Shown here piece by piece: positions 12,061 through 22,793 of a DNA stretch of 64,000 bases. The DNA is from Buddleja alternifolia (taxonomy: Eukaryota > Streptophyta > Magnoliopsida > Lamiales > Scrophulariaceae), in NCBI GenBank assembly GCA_019426215.1, contig CM033404.1, positions 4,960,001 through 5,024,000 of the forward strand. The letters are read 5' to 3'. The notes under the pieces were generated by a model that worked only from the letters and a program-made list of their open reading frames with translations, was not told the DNA's origin and searched no databases. Each line of letters starts with the position of its first letter. Positions within the stretch are counted from its first letter, which is position 1. The translations under genes were made by a program, and so were the position numbers.

Positions 12061-13544
12061 ATGGCTTGGCGTGGTTCGATTTCCAGATCTCTGATGTCCA
12101 CCGTTAGGGCTTCCTCCTTCCGTTCATCGCCGCCGCTCTCCGCCGCCGGCCGCCTCCGTCCTCCTTCTGCCTCTCGCCTCAACCCCCGCCGCATCAATTT
12201 CTCCAATCCGAGGTCCTAAGGCTTTGTTTGTTTATGTTTTTGAGTTAGAATTTCGAAAATTTCTCGGGAAATGCATACTAGAGAGATTCTGTGAAAATGT
12301 GAAAATGACGTGATTTGTGTTGTATTTATTTATGTTTTATAAAAATGGTTGAAATTTGTAAAATGTGTTAAATTAATGATGAAAGGAAAAATGGTTGAAA
12401 TATGTAAAATGTGTTAAATTAATGATGAAAGGTTGATGTATGATGTGTTGAATGATTGAGTTAGTTATTTATATAATGATTGTGTGAATAAAGAAATAAA
12501 AAATATAAATTTAAAAATTGTATAGTATGAAAAGAAAAGATAGATAATGATTGGAGTAAATGATTTTGATTGATGATCCTATGAAATGATAGGAAAATTC
12601 TATGTAAGACCCGTTCTATTGGTCCTTATTAAACACCACACATTTGGGTTTGGGTGGGTGATTTTTATCACCCACCACCTATGTTTTTACCACCCACGCC
12701 AACACAAATGTGTGGTGTTCAAGGCACCAGGACCAACGGGGTGGGACTCGCATAGAATTATCCGAAATGATAGATATAGTGATTGATAGGTAGTTATATA
12801 GGGGATTGAAAAAGTAGAGTTGAAAAAAGGTGAATTTAGATGAAAATAGTTTGTGCTATGATTTTTTAGGATTTTGTGATCCAGGATATCGAAAATAGAA
12901 TTTGAAAACTTAGACAACCAAGGCCTAAAATTTTGAATTTTCATGCATTAGGTTTTAGTTCTTTCTATTACTATTATTAGCGACTGATTTAACTTTTCTC
13001 ATTGGTTTTACTGCTTTTTTATGTTTTTGAAAGCCTAAAATCGTAACGATGAAACCGATTTTCGTTTTTTGTTCGTACGTCTTTTTACAACTTGAGGAAC
13101 AATTTTATACCATTAATTTTTGTTTTTCTTTAACACTGCTTTAATTCTCTTCCTGAAAATGCCTCTTTGCTTGATATGCTAATTGATTTTAGCCTGATAT
13201 TATGTTTCTAGTTAATACAAAGAAGTGTTACATAACTACATTTACTCTTGTGTATTGCTTCGAGGTGTGAACATTATAATGCTGTGATTATTTGGTGTTG
13301 GCAGTTTATCGGCTTGTGCAAATTGGATTCTTTAATAGAAGAATGAAAATTAGTCGATATCTCTGGCTGACTCATTTGGTTCTTATAATGCAGAACGTTG
13401 GGGGAACTGGGATGTGCTCAATCGCTAATGCCACTGCACAACATGGTGGCAGGAGCAAGGCTGACGTCTCACTTGGCAGTCAATGTGCGGGCTTACTGTG
13501 AGCTGTTCAATGGTATCTTCTGCCGTTCTTGTCAGGATCGCTAG
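12061..13544 (+). CDS. NFD6-like small organellar protein, two exons
   Basis: Exon 1 12061-12212 and exon 2 13394-13544 encode 100 aa. The N-terminus (MAWRGSISRSLMST...) is rich in Ser, Arg and Pro with almost no acidic residues, as expected for a mitochondrial or plastid targeting peptide. Exon 2 gives TLGELGCAQSLMPLHNMV, the hallmark of the plant family named for Arabidopsis NUCLEAR FUSION DEFECTIVE 6, a mitochondrial protein needed for polar nuclear fusion; its biochemical role is not known. The exon 1 donor GTCCTA is weak and is followed four bases later by a transposon (12220-12925). A second GT donor at 13513 could splice to an AG at 13714, replacing the end IFCRSCQDR by a single Thr. 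Alternative C-termini are common in this family. Family call is fairly sure; the isoform structure is inference. Confidence 0.8.
12220..12925 (+). mobile_element. PIF/Harbinger-like (Tourist-type) MITE, family B copy 1
   Basis: The ends GGCTTTGTTTGTTTATG and (reverse complement) GGCCTTGTTTGTCTAAG are inverted repeats, flanked by TAA on both sides (12217-12219 and 12926-12928). A second copy lies at 32488-32978. This one is longer because it carries a 172-bp nested element. It sits in the NFD6-like intron next to the splice donor. Non-coding. Confidence 0.82.
12592..12763 (+). mobile_element. palindromic Mutator-like mini-element nested in the MITE
   Basis: The ends GGAAAATTCTATG and CATAGAATTATCC are inverted, and the inner arms ACACCACACATTTG and CAAATGTGTGGTGT also pair. 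It is flanked by a perfect 9-bp duplication GAAATGATA (12583-12591 and 12764-12772). The sister MITE at 32488 lacks it, which gives an empty-site comparison. Confidence 0.8.
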
Positions 13545-16430
13545 TAGTTTCTTTGTGAGTCTGATACCGTTGTCATTAGGATAGTCCACACAGTATATGC
13601 TCGTAAAGAAACTAAGAATTTTACCGTGTTTTTAAATATATCCTCTCTACTTGATTTAATCAATCATGCTACCTGCGAAATATTTTGATGATAATAGAGT
13701 TATTTATTAGCCTAATCGAGATTGTTAATAAAAGAGAATTGAGGTTATTGGGATTGATAGGGTCGAATGGAAATGGGTGATGTCAGCAGCATTCATAACA
13801 ATCAATGGCACGACACTGAAACTGCATTCTAGGTTGATCTTTTTCCTTGAAATTGTAGTTTAATAAAGTGTCTATTGTTGCTACATGATGAGAAGGCTAC
13901 CGATATTGAGCTTTTGCCTGTTTTCTTTAAAAACTAAAGCTTTTGCCTGTTTTCTATAAAAACTAACTGCATGCAAGAGACGTTTAAAAATTATATGATT
14001 AGAATATTGCTATAGGTCTTAACCTGTTAAGGTCTTCTATAGACACACACAGATACGGATATGCCGACTGAAGACAGACAGTTTAAGGTGATACTTAAGT
14101 GTGGTATACTCGAATGTAGGTTTCGGTGTTGTGAGCAGATCTGAAATGTGAATCTTTAGATTGATGCTTTTTTTTAAAGGCTGTCTACTATCTTCTGTAA
14201 CACTTGCCTGACTTAACATAATGTTTATGATGCTACCTCATTTCCTTTGCTTGCAACTGTTTATGAATTTTGCTTTGATTTGTTTGGCATGTAAAATGGA
14301 TTGGCATTTCTTGTTGATGATTTTAATGTTGCTTTGCTCCAACAAACAAAACTGTATGACTTGCTCTATATTTGGTGAGGAGCTATGATATTGGGTAAGG
14401 GCCGAGCAATCCTCTAGTTGGCTCTTAAGTAAAATCTAATACTTTGGGTAAGGGCTGAGCAATCCTCTAGTTGTATCTAAGTAAAATCTAATACGCTCTC
14501 AGCCAGTCAAGCTGGTAGATGCAAGTGCAAATCCTTCTTTCTCACATATGATATCAAATTAAGAGAGCTTCCATGTGTTTAAACTTGCCAACTTGAAGAC
14601 CACGTCTTCTAGAGTGGTGAGTGGCTTAACATTCAACTTACAGCTTCATTTGAACCGCATTGACGTTGACTTTGTCGGAGACGATAATATGGTTGTATCA
14701 TGATTTTAAATAGTTGAGTGTTCTTTAGCTTAGAGTTTCTTGTGTGGAGAAATATTATGTGTTAGTGTTGGTCATATAACAATTCATGATTTTTCTGAGT
14801 TTGCTCTTCTTCAACGTCAATTTGGTTTGTTAAAAGTATTATGCCAAGTGGGAAAATTTTGAAGTGGAAAAACATGAAGCTTAGCTGTAAGATTGAATAC
14901 CTGGTTGGTTTGAAGAATAATTTTGCTTGGCTGGTGGTGTATTTTTCTTTCAACTGGTTTTAATGTAATTTTGATTGTAGCCATTTGGTATTAACCATCG
15001 TATGTTGCTATGATAGTTGGACCTGTGTAATTTAATTAGGATGTAAGCTTATGTATTCGAACTTGCCTTGTGCTGTTTGCTGTTTTGTTCTATATTGACC
15101 CAGGGTCAGATCAATTAAGACTTGTGGAACTTTTGACAGTGTGTTTGGTACCGATTTGGAAGCTGAAGTACTATTACTTTAATTGGATTTAATAGATTTT
15201 TCATGAGTACCAATTGCCCTAACCATATTTTATGCAGTACCCGAACACGCTATTAAGCGAAGTGTTCTTAATTTTCCGGAATCTGCCTTATTAATTTTTC
15301 CACAGTACAATCTTATCCAGTTTATGTGGGTGAGACAACATTAGACTAGGAAATGAGAGATGCAGTGCTTGCACAAAATGGGAAATCAGTGTTAGTGGGA
15401 AATGAGAGACTCTGCATTGCTTGCATAAAATGGGAAATGAAAGACACTGTGTACCGAATGGGGTTATGTTGTCGCCTTTAGGATGTCGGTTCAGATGCAC
15501 TATATTTAGTGATCGGGAAACAGGTGGTTGTACATGTTAATGCTCCTTGAAGTGATTGACAACTCACCAAGCACATCTAAAGCAGACTGACTTAATGATA
15601 TTTGAACCTCTTTGCAAATATATAAGATAAACACAAGCTTCGATACGTCTTTTCGCAAATTGTCATCCAAATGTTTGAAATTATCGTTTAAATTTTACTT
15701 GTACTTTATGGCAGGTACTTGAAGAGCATATTGTTGGATCAGCACAACGGGTGCTCAAAGATCTGGGACTTGGCCAATAGGTGTATCTGCAGGAACTTTC
15801 CCTCTGGGAAAACAAGATAAAGAGAGTAAAAATAAGGAATAGACTTGTCTTTTCATATTTTTGTAGACGAGACTTGGACTTAGTTAGCTGTATCTGGAAT
15901 TTGAGACCTTTGTTGATAGCTGCAACATTGAAGTAGTCATTGTTCTTGACCTGTATATTGGACATGGATTTTTCATGCTTTCTGCTTTATTCATCAGTTT
16001 GAGTATAATTAAAATTTATAACTGGACTCAATTTTTGTGGAGTGTTATAAATTCATGCACCAACACAATGTTGTCTTTGGATGAAACTATATTTCGCAAC
16101 TCTTAGAAGCAGGAATGGTGCGTTCCTCTTGCGGGTTTCTTGAACTACAGTTCTCAACTCACCATTTGCCAGTTCTCAACTTATCGGTTGGATATGTGAC
16201 TTGTTTACTCGTGAGTTATAACAATGGTTGCGTGAAACTTCAACTTCTGCTATTCTGAAGTGTTTTTTACATATCTTCGATTGGTTGGATAAACTGGTTT
16301 CCTGCCTTTACTCAGTTTGTTGTGTAGGAAGCAAAAGAATGAAATTCACGAACGACACTGATAGGTAATACAAGGGACCTGGTGCAATACTTCTCGCTTA
16401 AAGGGTGGTGTTCTTTACTAATCACCCAAG
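13545..16430 (+). other. NFD6-like 3' region and spacer
   Basis: No other gene is supported. An AG at 13714+2000 (15713-15714) precedes 15715, where ACT TGA would end a spliced isoform if joined to the donor at 13513; the following sequence to about 16000 could be 3' UTR. A possible alternative reading frame there (VLEEHIVGSAQRVLKDLGLG) is short and unproven. A tandem duplication lies at 14394-14492. The rest is AT-rich with no features seen. Confidence 0.4.
14394..14492 (+). repeat. tandem duplication, about 50 bp x 2
   Basis: GGGTAAGGGCYGAGCAATCC and CTCTAGTTG..TAAGTAAAATC occur twice in a row with a few differences. Its function is unknown. Confidence 0.75.
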
Positions 16431-16439
16431 GGGTGGGCA

Positions 16440-16765
16440 TCAAGTCGAGTAAGCTTGAGTAAATCTCAATTTGAGCTCGAGTATTTTCAGACTCGATTCA
16501 ATTATACATGTTTAGAGGCTCGCAAAACTTGTATAGAAAATGGTATTTTGTTTGTTTATTCATTGATATATTATCATAATATGTTGTATAATAATTTAAT
16601 TTTTATCATGATTATATTTAATATATGTACATATATACATAAATACAAAATTAATAATATGTGTGTAACTTTTTTTTTTTTTTTTTGAGCTTGAGCTCAT
16701 TTACTCTAGTTTGTTGAGCTCGAGCTCGAGTTGAGCAATTTTTTCAAATTTGACTCGAGCTCGAC
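16440..16765. repeat. GAGCTCGAG-rich dispersed repeat
   Basis: Alternating GAGCTCGAG and CTCGAGCTC words flank an AT-rich core containing a T16 run. Similar words occur at 11480-11870. It is probably an old transposon remnant; the class cannot be told. Confidence 0.45.
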
Positions 16766-17300
16766 TCACATACACCAGTATATTCATCCTTTCTTTCATC
16801 CAATAGTCTTCGACCCGCTATGAATGCACTAGGATTATTATTCCCGTAATGACCTTGGTCCAATACAATTAAGGTTAAATTAAATGCATGTGCCCTTGTC
16901 ATTTCAATTTTAAAGTTTGTGATCTTACCAAAAAAAAAATAAAAAAATTTAAAGTTTGTCGGCAGTCCCACTTGTGAACTCATATGAAACTAAGTATCTT
17001 GGAGCAAGATTATGTTCAATTAAGTGGTCTTCGTATGATCTTCAATTTGCAATAATTTTGGGGCCACATCAAATTGTGTGATGCCGCCTCCATTAGGAGA
17101 AATAGTTACATATGTGACTGAACACAACTAAAGTACATTGCATCTTCTTGGAACTGGGCCTTACAGATGCTCCAATTATCACCTTAATAATTCATAGGAT
17201 TGTAGTTTTTGGAGGGGGACAATCAAACTTCTTGTCCTCTTCCACCACTCCAATGAGGTGATGCATCCTGCCCACCTCAGGGAATAAACCCCTCTACGGC

Positions 17301-18113
17301 GGTCTCTCGATGCTGCACCTGGTGCAGCCGCACCGGGTGCGTCAAAATTTGACAAGTGTCCCCTTTCCACTTTTTATATTTTTATGCTTTGGTTTTTGAT
17401 TTTCTTTTCAATCAAAACTGGTTGGGAGTTTTTTTTATTTTTTTTTCTCTCTCTCTCTTTCTATATTTCAACTTCTTTTAGCTAGAATTTAATAAATATA
17501 ATGTTTGTTAAAGGAAATTTCAAGAAAACAAGGTGTAATTTGCTAGCAACGTTAAGTTGTGTTGTAATCTATGATGCACGAACACTCTGAAAAATCATCC
17601 CGTGCAGTGTCGGACACGCGCTGTGTTCGTGTTCGTATCCGTGTCCAGTTATTGAGAGAAAAGAAAAAATACATATGAATATTCATGTACCCGTGTGTCG
17701 TGTCCCGTATCCGTGTCCGTGTATCATAGGTTGTAAGCCATAATATAAATTGTGCTTTAAAGGTATTTAGTCACAAATTATGAATTAGAGAAAAAAAATT
17801 CTTGTTAGATGCTTAACAAGCAATAGGTCCATAATTAAAAAATAATATCCAAGATTATACTGCAACAAGAAATTGACGACAAAATTAAGAAATTATATTT
17901 AGCTAAAAGAAAATTAAATAGAAAAAGAGAGAAAAAATCAAAAAAGCTGCCAACAATTTTTGACAGAAAAGAAAATCAAAAACCAAAAAAATGAAAAAGC
18001 AGTGCAAGCAATTTTTGAAAGAAAAGAAAATTAAAAACCAAAACATTCATGTACAAAGGTGAAAGGGGACACTTGTCAGATTTTGCCGCACCCGGTGCAC
18101 CATCGAGGAAACC
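17301..18113. mobile_element. Mutator-like element with long TIRs, non-coding
   Basis: The left end GGTCTCTCGATGCTGCACC and the reverse complement of the right end GGTTTCCTCGATGGTGCACC pair, and pairing continues through GGGTGCG.CAAAAT.TGAC and AAGTGTCCCC; inverted similarity extends well inward (TTTTAGCTA). A perfect 9-bp duplication CTCTACGGC flanks it (17292-17300 and 18114-18122), as for Mutator-like elements. There is no open frame of note. The left TIR has an insertion of about 15 bases compared with the right. Confidence 0.83.
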
Positions 18114-18193
18114 CTCTACGGCCTCATAGGTTAGGTTATATTGAGATATATCCTCAATTTTGCATTTACCACACACACATATATATACACATG

Positions 18194-18370
18194 GGAAACT
18201 TGAAGGGTTGGCGTAGTGGCTTGTCCACCACTACGCTTCTGAGTGGGGAGCTTGTTCGACTTCCCCCAGTGACAAATCCCCTTAGGCCAGCGGCAGGCTC
18301 AATAATGCGAAGTCAGATTAGTCCCATACCCAATGTGGTGTGGAAAACCCGTAGAAAACCAAAAAATATA
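18194..18370 (+). mobile_element. tRNA-derived SINE (probable)
   Basis: A GC-rich island in AT-rich DNA with an A-box-like TGGCGTAGTGG and a B-box-like GTTCGACTTCC about 40 bases apart, ending in AACCAAAAAA. (TA)n plus ACACA lies on both sides and may be the target duplication, but the simple sequence makes this uncertain. Confidence 0.5.
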
Positions 18371-20465
18371 TATATATATATACACACACTCAGGTTTAAG
18401 TTATTATGCATAATGCATATAATATTGATAGAGCCTCAATTAATTTTCTGTTTTTCCGTTTTTCCGTTTTTTATATATACATTCACACATACATACATAC
18501 ATACTCAGGTTTAAGTAATTATGCATAATTTTACTATACATATAATATTGATAGAGCCTCAATTTCTTTTCTTTTTTCTTTTTTTTCCCCCTTTTTTTTG
18601 TGTGTGTGTGTGTGTTTGCAAGAGACACAAAGCATAATCAACTAGGATATGATAATATATATATATATATATGTATGTATATGTATATATACATATTCTG
18701 AATCCCACATAATGTTTGGAAAAGTTTGCCAACCAAGAATTCTACTTTGGAGATTCCCCTATCCTGATCCTCTCTTTTCGCTTGTTTTTTTTTTTTTTTT
18801 TTGGCTAAAGATGCTTGTTTGGTATTGAGTTGGAACTAGTCTTAAACTCAAATTCCAACCCAACTAGTTCCACATACAAAGTAAGAATACTGCATTATTC
18901 TTATCTACCTTCCCTTGGCCATATCATGATATCCCAAATCAACATCACTTCAATTGCACTTTCTTACTAGGGTTTTCCACCTAGTTTAAATCAAGATTAA
19001 CTACTTACCTAACAAAAGCTTATAACATAAGCATGTACGCGTTGAGTAATTCTTGAATGCACTGCGAGTAATACTGCCAGTACATTCAAGACAATTGGAT
19101 GAAACGGATGACAGGAGGTGAAAAACACAACCCGCCCTATATTCAACATTCAACAGTGGATCAGTGTGTTCAGTCCACTACAGAACGACCCTGTGTCTTC
19201 ATAATATGTGTGTGTATAGTGTCTATATAATATTGACATAGACTTTTAGTAGTGTAACACTCACTACAGAATAAAGGTGACAAGTCATTGACATGAGGGA
19301 GACGAGATAAACAAATGTGGGCAAAATAAGCTTCTTTTCTTATCTTTGCATATAATATTAAAAAATTCGAGTGAAAGTATAAAGGGAAATTTTATGCAAG
19401 TACACAATGCCCATTACATGCCAGAAAGGCATAAAGACTAGTAAGAAACTCCAACAAGAAGACACCTACATAGATACTCATGTTTTCAGAAAGAAGAGAA
19501 AAAAAACTAAGGAAAACTGGTTATGATATACAGCAAATCTTTTTCTCTACTTTTATCACCATTATTGCCAGGTATCCAGACCCCACCACTTTCCGCAAGT
19601 CTTTTTATGTATCAAAATCAAAACACACCCAATATGATAATAATTCTGCAACCACTAGCTCCAATATCTATATTCTACACCAAAAGCTTATCTTTCACTC
19701 ACAATTGTATTATAGTAGAAACACTCTTTTTTAGGTGGGTTCCATATTCATTAATTTTCACACCTACTTGGCTTCAAAAACTTATACCATAACTCAAGGG
19801 TGATTCTACAGTGCGTCAGTTGCAATACCATACATAGGATACCATGATCCAACGGGTACTAAGTGGACGACATAAACATAGAAGAAGAATTACTAAACGA
19901 GATCAAGAATAATGACGAAACTTATTCCTGAACTTTCGACCCAAGATCAGGTTTTAAAGACGATCATGCAAAGATTCATGTAAAAAGCTTTGCCAACAAT
20001 TGGATAAGTGCTAATAAACTTTAAGTAGGCATAGATAATGGCAGGCAATAGAAACAAACCATGAGGATTTGATTTGACTCCAATTGAATTCTCATTGGAC
20101 TGTCAATCTTCGTTTACTTTTTAACTGTTCCAATGAAAACAAGTTAAAGGTGATGAGGTTTCAACAGATAAGGAGAAAAAAATGGTGAGTGGGGAATATT
20201 AAGCTTGATAGATGCAACAATGAAAAATGACGTAAGCATCCCCCTTGGGCGAACCAAGAGTTACTTGGTGGGGACAAACAGACAAACATATGTTAGATCT
20301 AAGATGTCTTATATCACAATACTTCATCTTTGTCAGTCTCAATTTATTCCACCCCTCTGATACATAACCAATTTAAAAGTCAAGAGAAGGGATCAAACAC
20401 TGAACATTCATTCCTTCACCGTAATTTCAGCTCCAAGAACTGAACTGAGAGCCAACAAAGAGAAG
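18371..20465. other. intergenic spacer upstream of the C2H2 gene
   Basis: AT-rich, with (TA)n at about 18652-18690, (TG)n at 18600-18615 and a local duplication of TCAGGTTTAAGT.ATTATGCATAAT at about 18390 and 18506. No gene found. The last few hundred bases should contain the C2H2 promoter; no clear TATA box was recognised. Confidence 0.45.
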
Positions 20466-20996
20466 ATGCCAAGTGAAGACAGTAATGATCACGGAACAAC
20501 AACGCAACAAAATCAAGGAGAATGGTTGAATTTGAGCCTTGGAAGTAGTCCAATCCAAGACCTCAAAGAATGTGAGGTACAATCAAGACCTGCACCATCT
20601 AAGATTTTCTCATGCAACTTCTGTATGAGGAAGTTTTATAGTTCACAAGCATTGGGTGGACACCAAAATGCTCATAAAAGGGAAAGAGGTGCAGTAAGGC
20701 ATTACCAGTCTCACAAAATGATGACGATGATGCCCATGCCTATCCACACTTCCATGTTTAGATCACTTGGGGTGCAACCCCACTCCCATTCCCAAGTGCA
20801 CAAACGGGGCAGAGATGGAAATCCAATTGTGGGAAGATTTAGCGAGGCTGATACCAGATTTGGAATACCATGGCAGCCCAGAGCACTGGAGGAAGCAGCG
20901 GATACGATGTGGCCTGGAAGTTTCCGGATGGATCATCAACAACACGAGCAGCAATCATCAAATTTAAATACGCTCGACTTGAATCTTAAATTGTAA
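20466..20996 (+). CDS. single C2H2 zinc-finger EAR repressor
   Basis: Intronless, 176 aa. It has one plant-type finger, FSCNFCMRKFYSSQALGGHQ.AH (about residues 48-70), with the QALGGH DNA-contact signature. Two EAR repression motifs flank the protein: LNLSLG near residue 22 and LDLNLKL at the very C-terminus. This layout fits the ZFP1/ZFP7/LATE group of nuclear transcriptional repressors, which recruit TOPLESS-type co-repressors and act in shoot, flowering-time or organ development. The middle is Met, His and Gln rich without other domains. The start is the first ATG and is followed directly by the family-like N-terminus. The exact orthologue cannot be named without a tree. Confidence 0.9.
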   Translation: MPSEDSNDHGTTTQQNQGEWLNLSLGSSPIQDLKECEVQSRPAPSKIFSCNFCMRKFYSSQALGGHQNAHKRERGAVRHYQSHKMMTMMPMPIHTSMFRSLGVQPHSHSQVHKRGRDGNPIVGRFSEADTRFGIPWQPRALEEAADTMWPGSFRMDHQQHEQQSSNLNTLDLNLKL

Positions 20997-22793
20997 ACAG
21001 CTTATTTGTATATTATCCTAGATTGCGATTTTTAATTTTGTTGCCTACTCTTTTGTACTGAAATAGATTTGCTCCTCTCATTAATTAGGAGCAAGTTCAA
21101 GATATATCAGTTCACTTGCTGAGAAAGAACTTCCAAATCTTTATTTATACTGTAGGGCCTAAAACAAGAAAGTTATTGGCTGTTGAGAGAAATTCTAATA
21201 GTCAAGCACCTGAATGAAGCATCTCAGATAAGAGAAGCCCATCAAAATTCAAAATTTAAAAATGATGCACTCATCGGTTCATGATCAAGGAGCAAAAAGA
21301 GGTAGGCTTAGAAGCCTCATGATGACAGGATAAAATCCAGAGCAAACAAAGCTAGGGAGTAAGGCCCTATGAATATCTAATTATAATCTTCCAGGATTAC
21401 ATTAGGTTTAACAAGCTAGGGACGTTGGATGGTAATATCTCCGGTTAAATTGTTCATCTTCCAATTAGTTCGTTTACCTTATACTATATTAAACTATACA
21501 TATCCTTACTCTAGTCCTCTAGGTAAATTTATTAGCAAAAGATAGATTACTATATAACCAGTTTTTCCCTATTTCAGAAACTTATTCATAGACGCATGCT
21601 GACTTTATAAAGAGTGTTGTTGGATGCAAATGGTGGGAAGTCCGGTGTTGGTTGGGGGTGGCAATAGGAGTGATAGATCATGGACCAGAGCGTGACAAGT
21701 GGCATCTTCCAGCAGTATTAAGTGGCATAAGGGTGGTATGTGGTGACGAAAGGTAAAGAGGTGGTACGTGGTGCCGAAGGGTAACAGGAAACGAAAAAGG
21801 TTGCAGTGATGAATGTTGGTTAATGACTGAGGCGCTAGCTGCATACAGAGAGTAGTCTAGTTGTTTAAAGTTTTATGTGCTCAATATATATCATCTTGAG
21901 TAAACTGAAATGGGGCCATATTTAAGTTTCTATAGCCTAGCTGAATGAGTTTCATCTACCAAAGAGCATGTAAATGTGGATGAACTGAACTTTCTACTAT
22001 TCTTACTCCTTATCTGTCCTCATCAACCACAACAAACATACATGGTCCATCGTATTACTGAATAATACAGGGCGTCACTCGAGCAGTATATTATTGTCGT
22101 TCACCGCATGTGCTTATTTAGTATTGACTGCCCAATCACCCTCATATCAGCATCTTAGCTAAGTTGTTAACAATCAATCATCAAGTTTCATCTGATGCAC
22201 CATGACTGGAATTTCTAATGAACTGTGGATATAATAAAAGGCTGACCTCTCAATTATTATTTCGTTTAAGCTCTTTCAATTTTATGCAAAGCCCTTACCT
22301 AGCAGTCTCTATTATAAGTGTTTTAACTCGTCCACCAAAGTGCCAATCTCTGTTGCAGGATAGTTCTGATCCATCCTAACTTTCCCAATATTAACATACC
22401 CTCACCACATTTGTCTTTTCAGTCTTATGCTTCTGTTCTGGTTATTCATCAGGATTGTATATAGAGAAAATTATACTTCTGTTCACGCGTTGCAGCACTA
22501 ATTTCTTTCAGTCACCTCAGTGGTTTCTGAAAGATAATTATAAAGAAAGAAAAAAACAGATTAGAAGTGAGATAATTATAAATAACAAAAAAACATCAAG
22601 TTGAATAATTACAGGATGTGCAGCTTTCACATCATAAATCACTCTTTTTTCCGTTCTCCATCAAATGGGTGTATGTCTTCCACAATTATAAATATGAGTC
22701 CACATCACAAAACACACTTAATTCTTCAAGAAGACCAGTTACTGTTTCTTAAGTTATAAAATTATCTGAAGGACTTATTACAGCTTACAGTAT
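20997..22793. other. intergenic spacer, C2H2 to TIP41-like
   Basis: The flanking genes point towards each other, so this holds both 3' ends. The region is AT-rich; no gene, TIR element or repeat that I could support was seen. A small minus-strand frame at 21605-21844 has no recognisable motif. Confidence 0.4.

Noticed and set aside
11886..12206. Minus-strand frame of 106 aa over the NFD6-like first exon
   Set aside because: Shadow of the Ser/Arg/Pro-rich targeting peptide; no known motif, and the plus strand has the conserved family core.
13292..13501. Frame ending NATAQHGGRSKADVSLGSQCAGLL
   Set aside because: The neighbouring frame gives TLGELGCAQSL, the NFD6 family hallmark, and joins exon 1 in phase.
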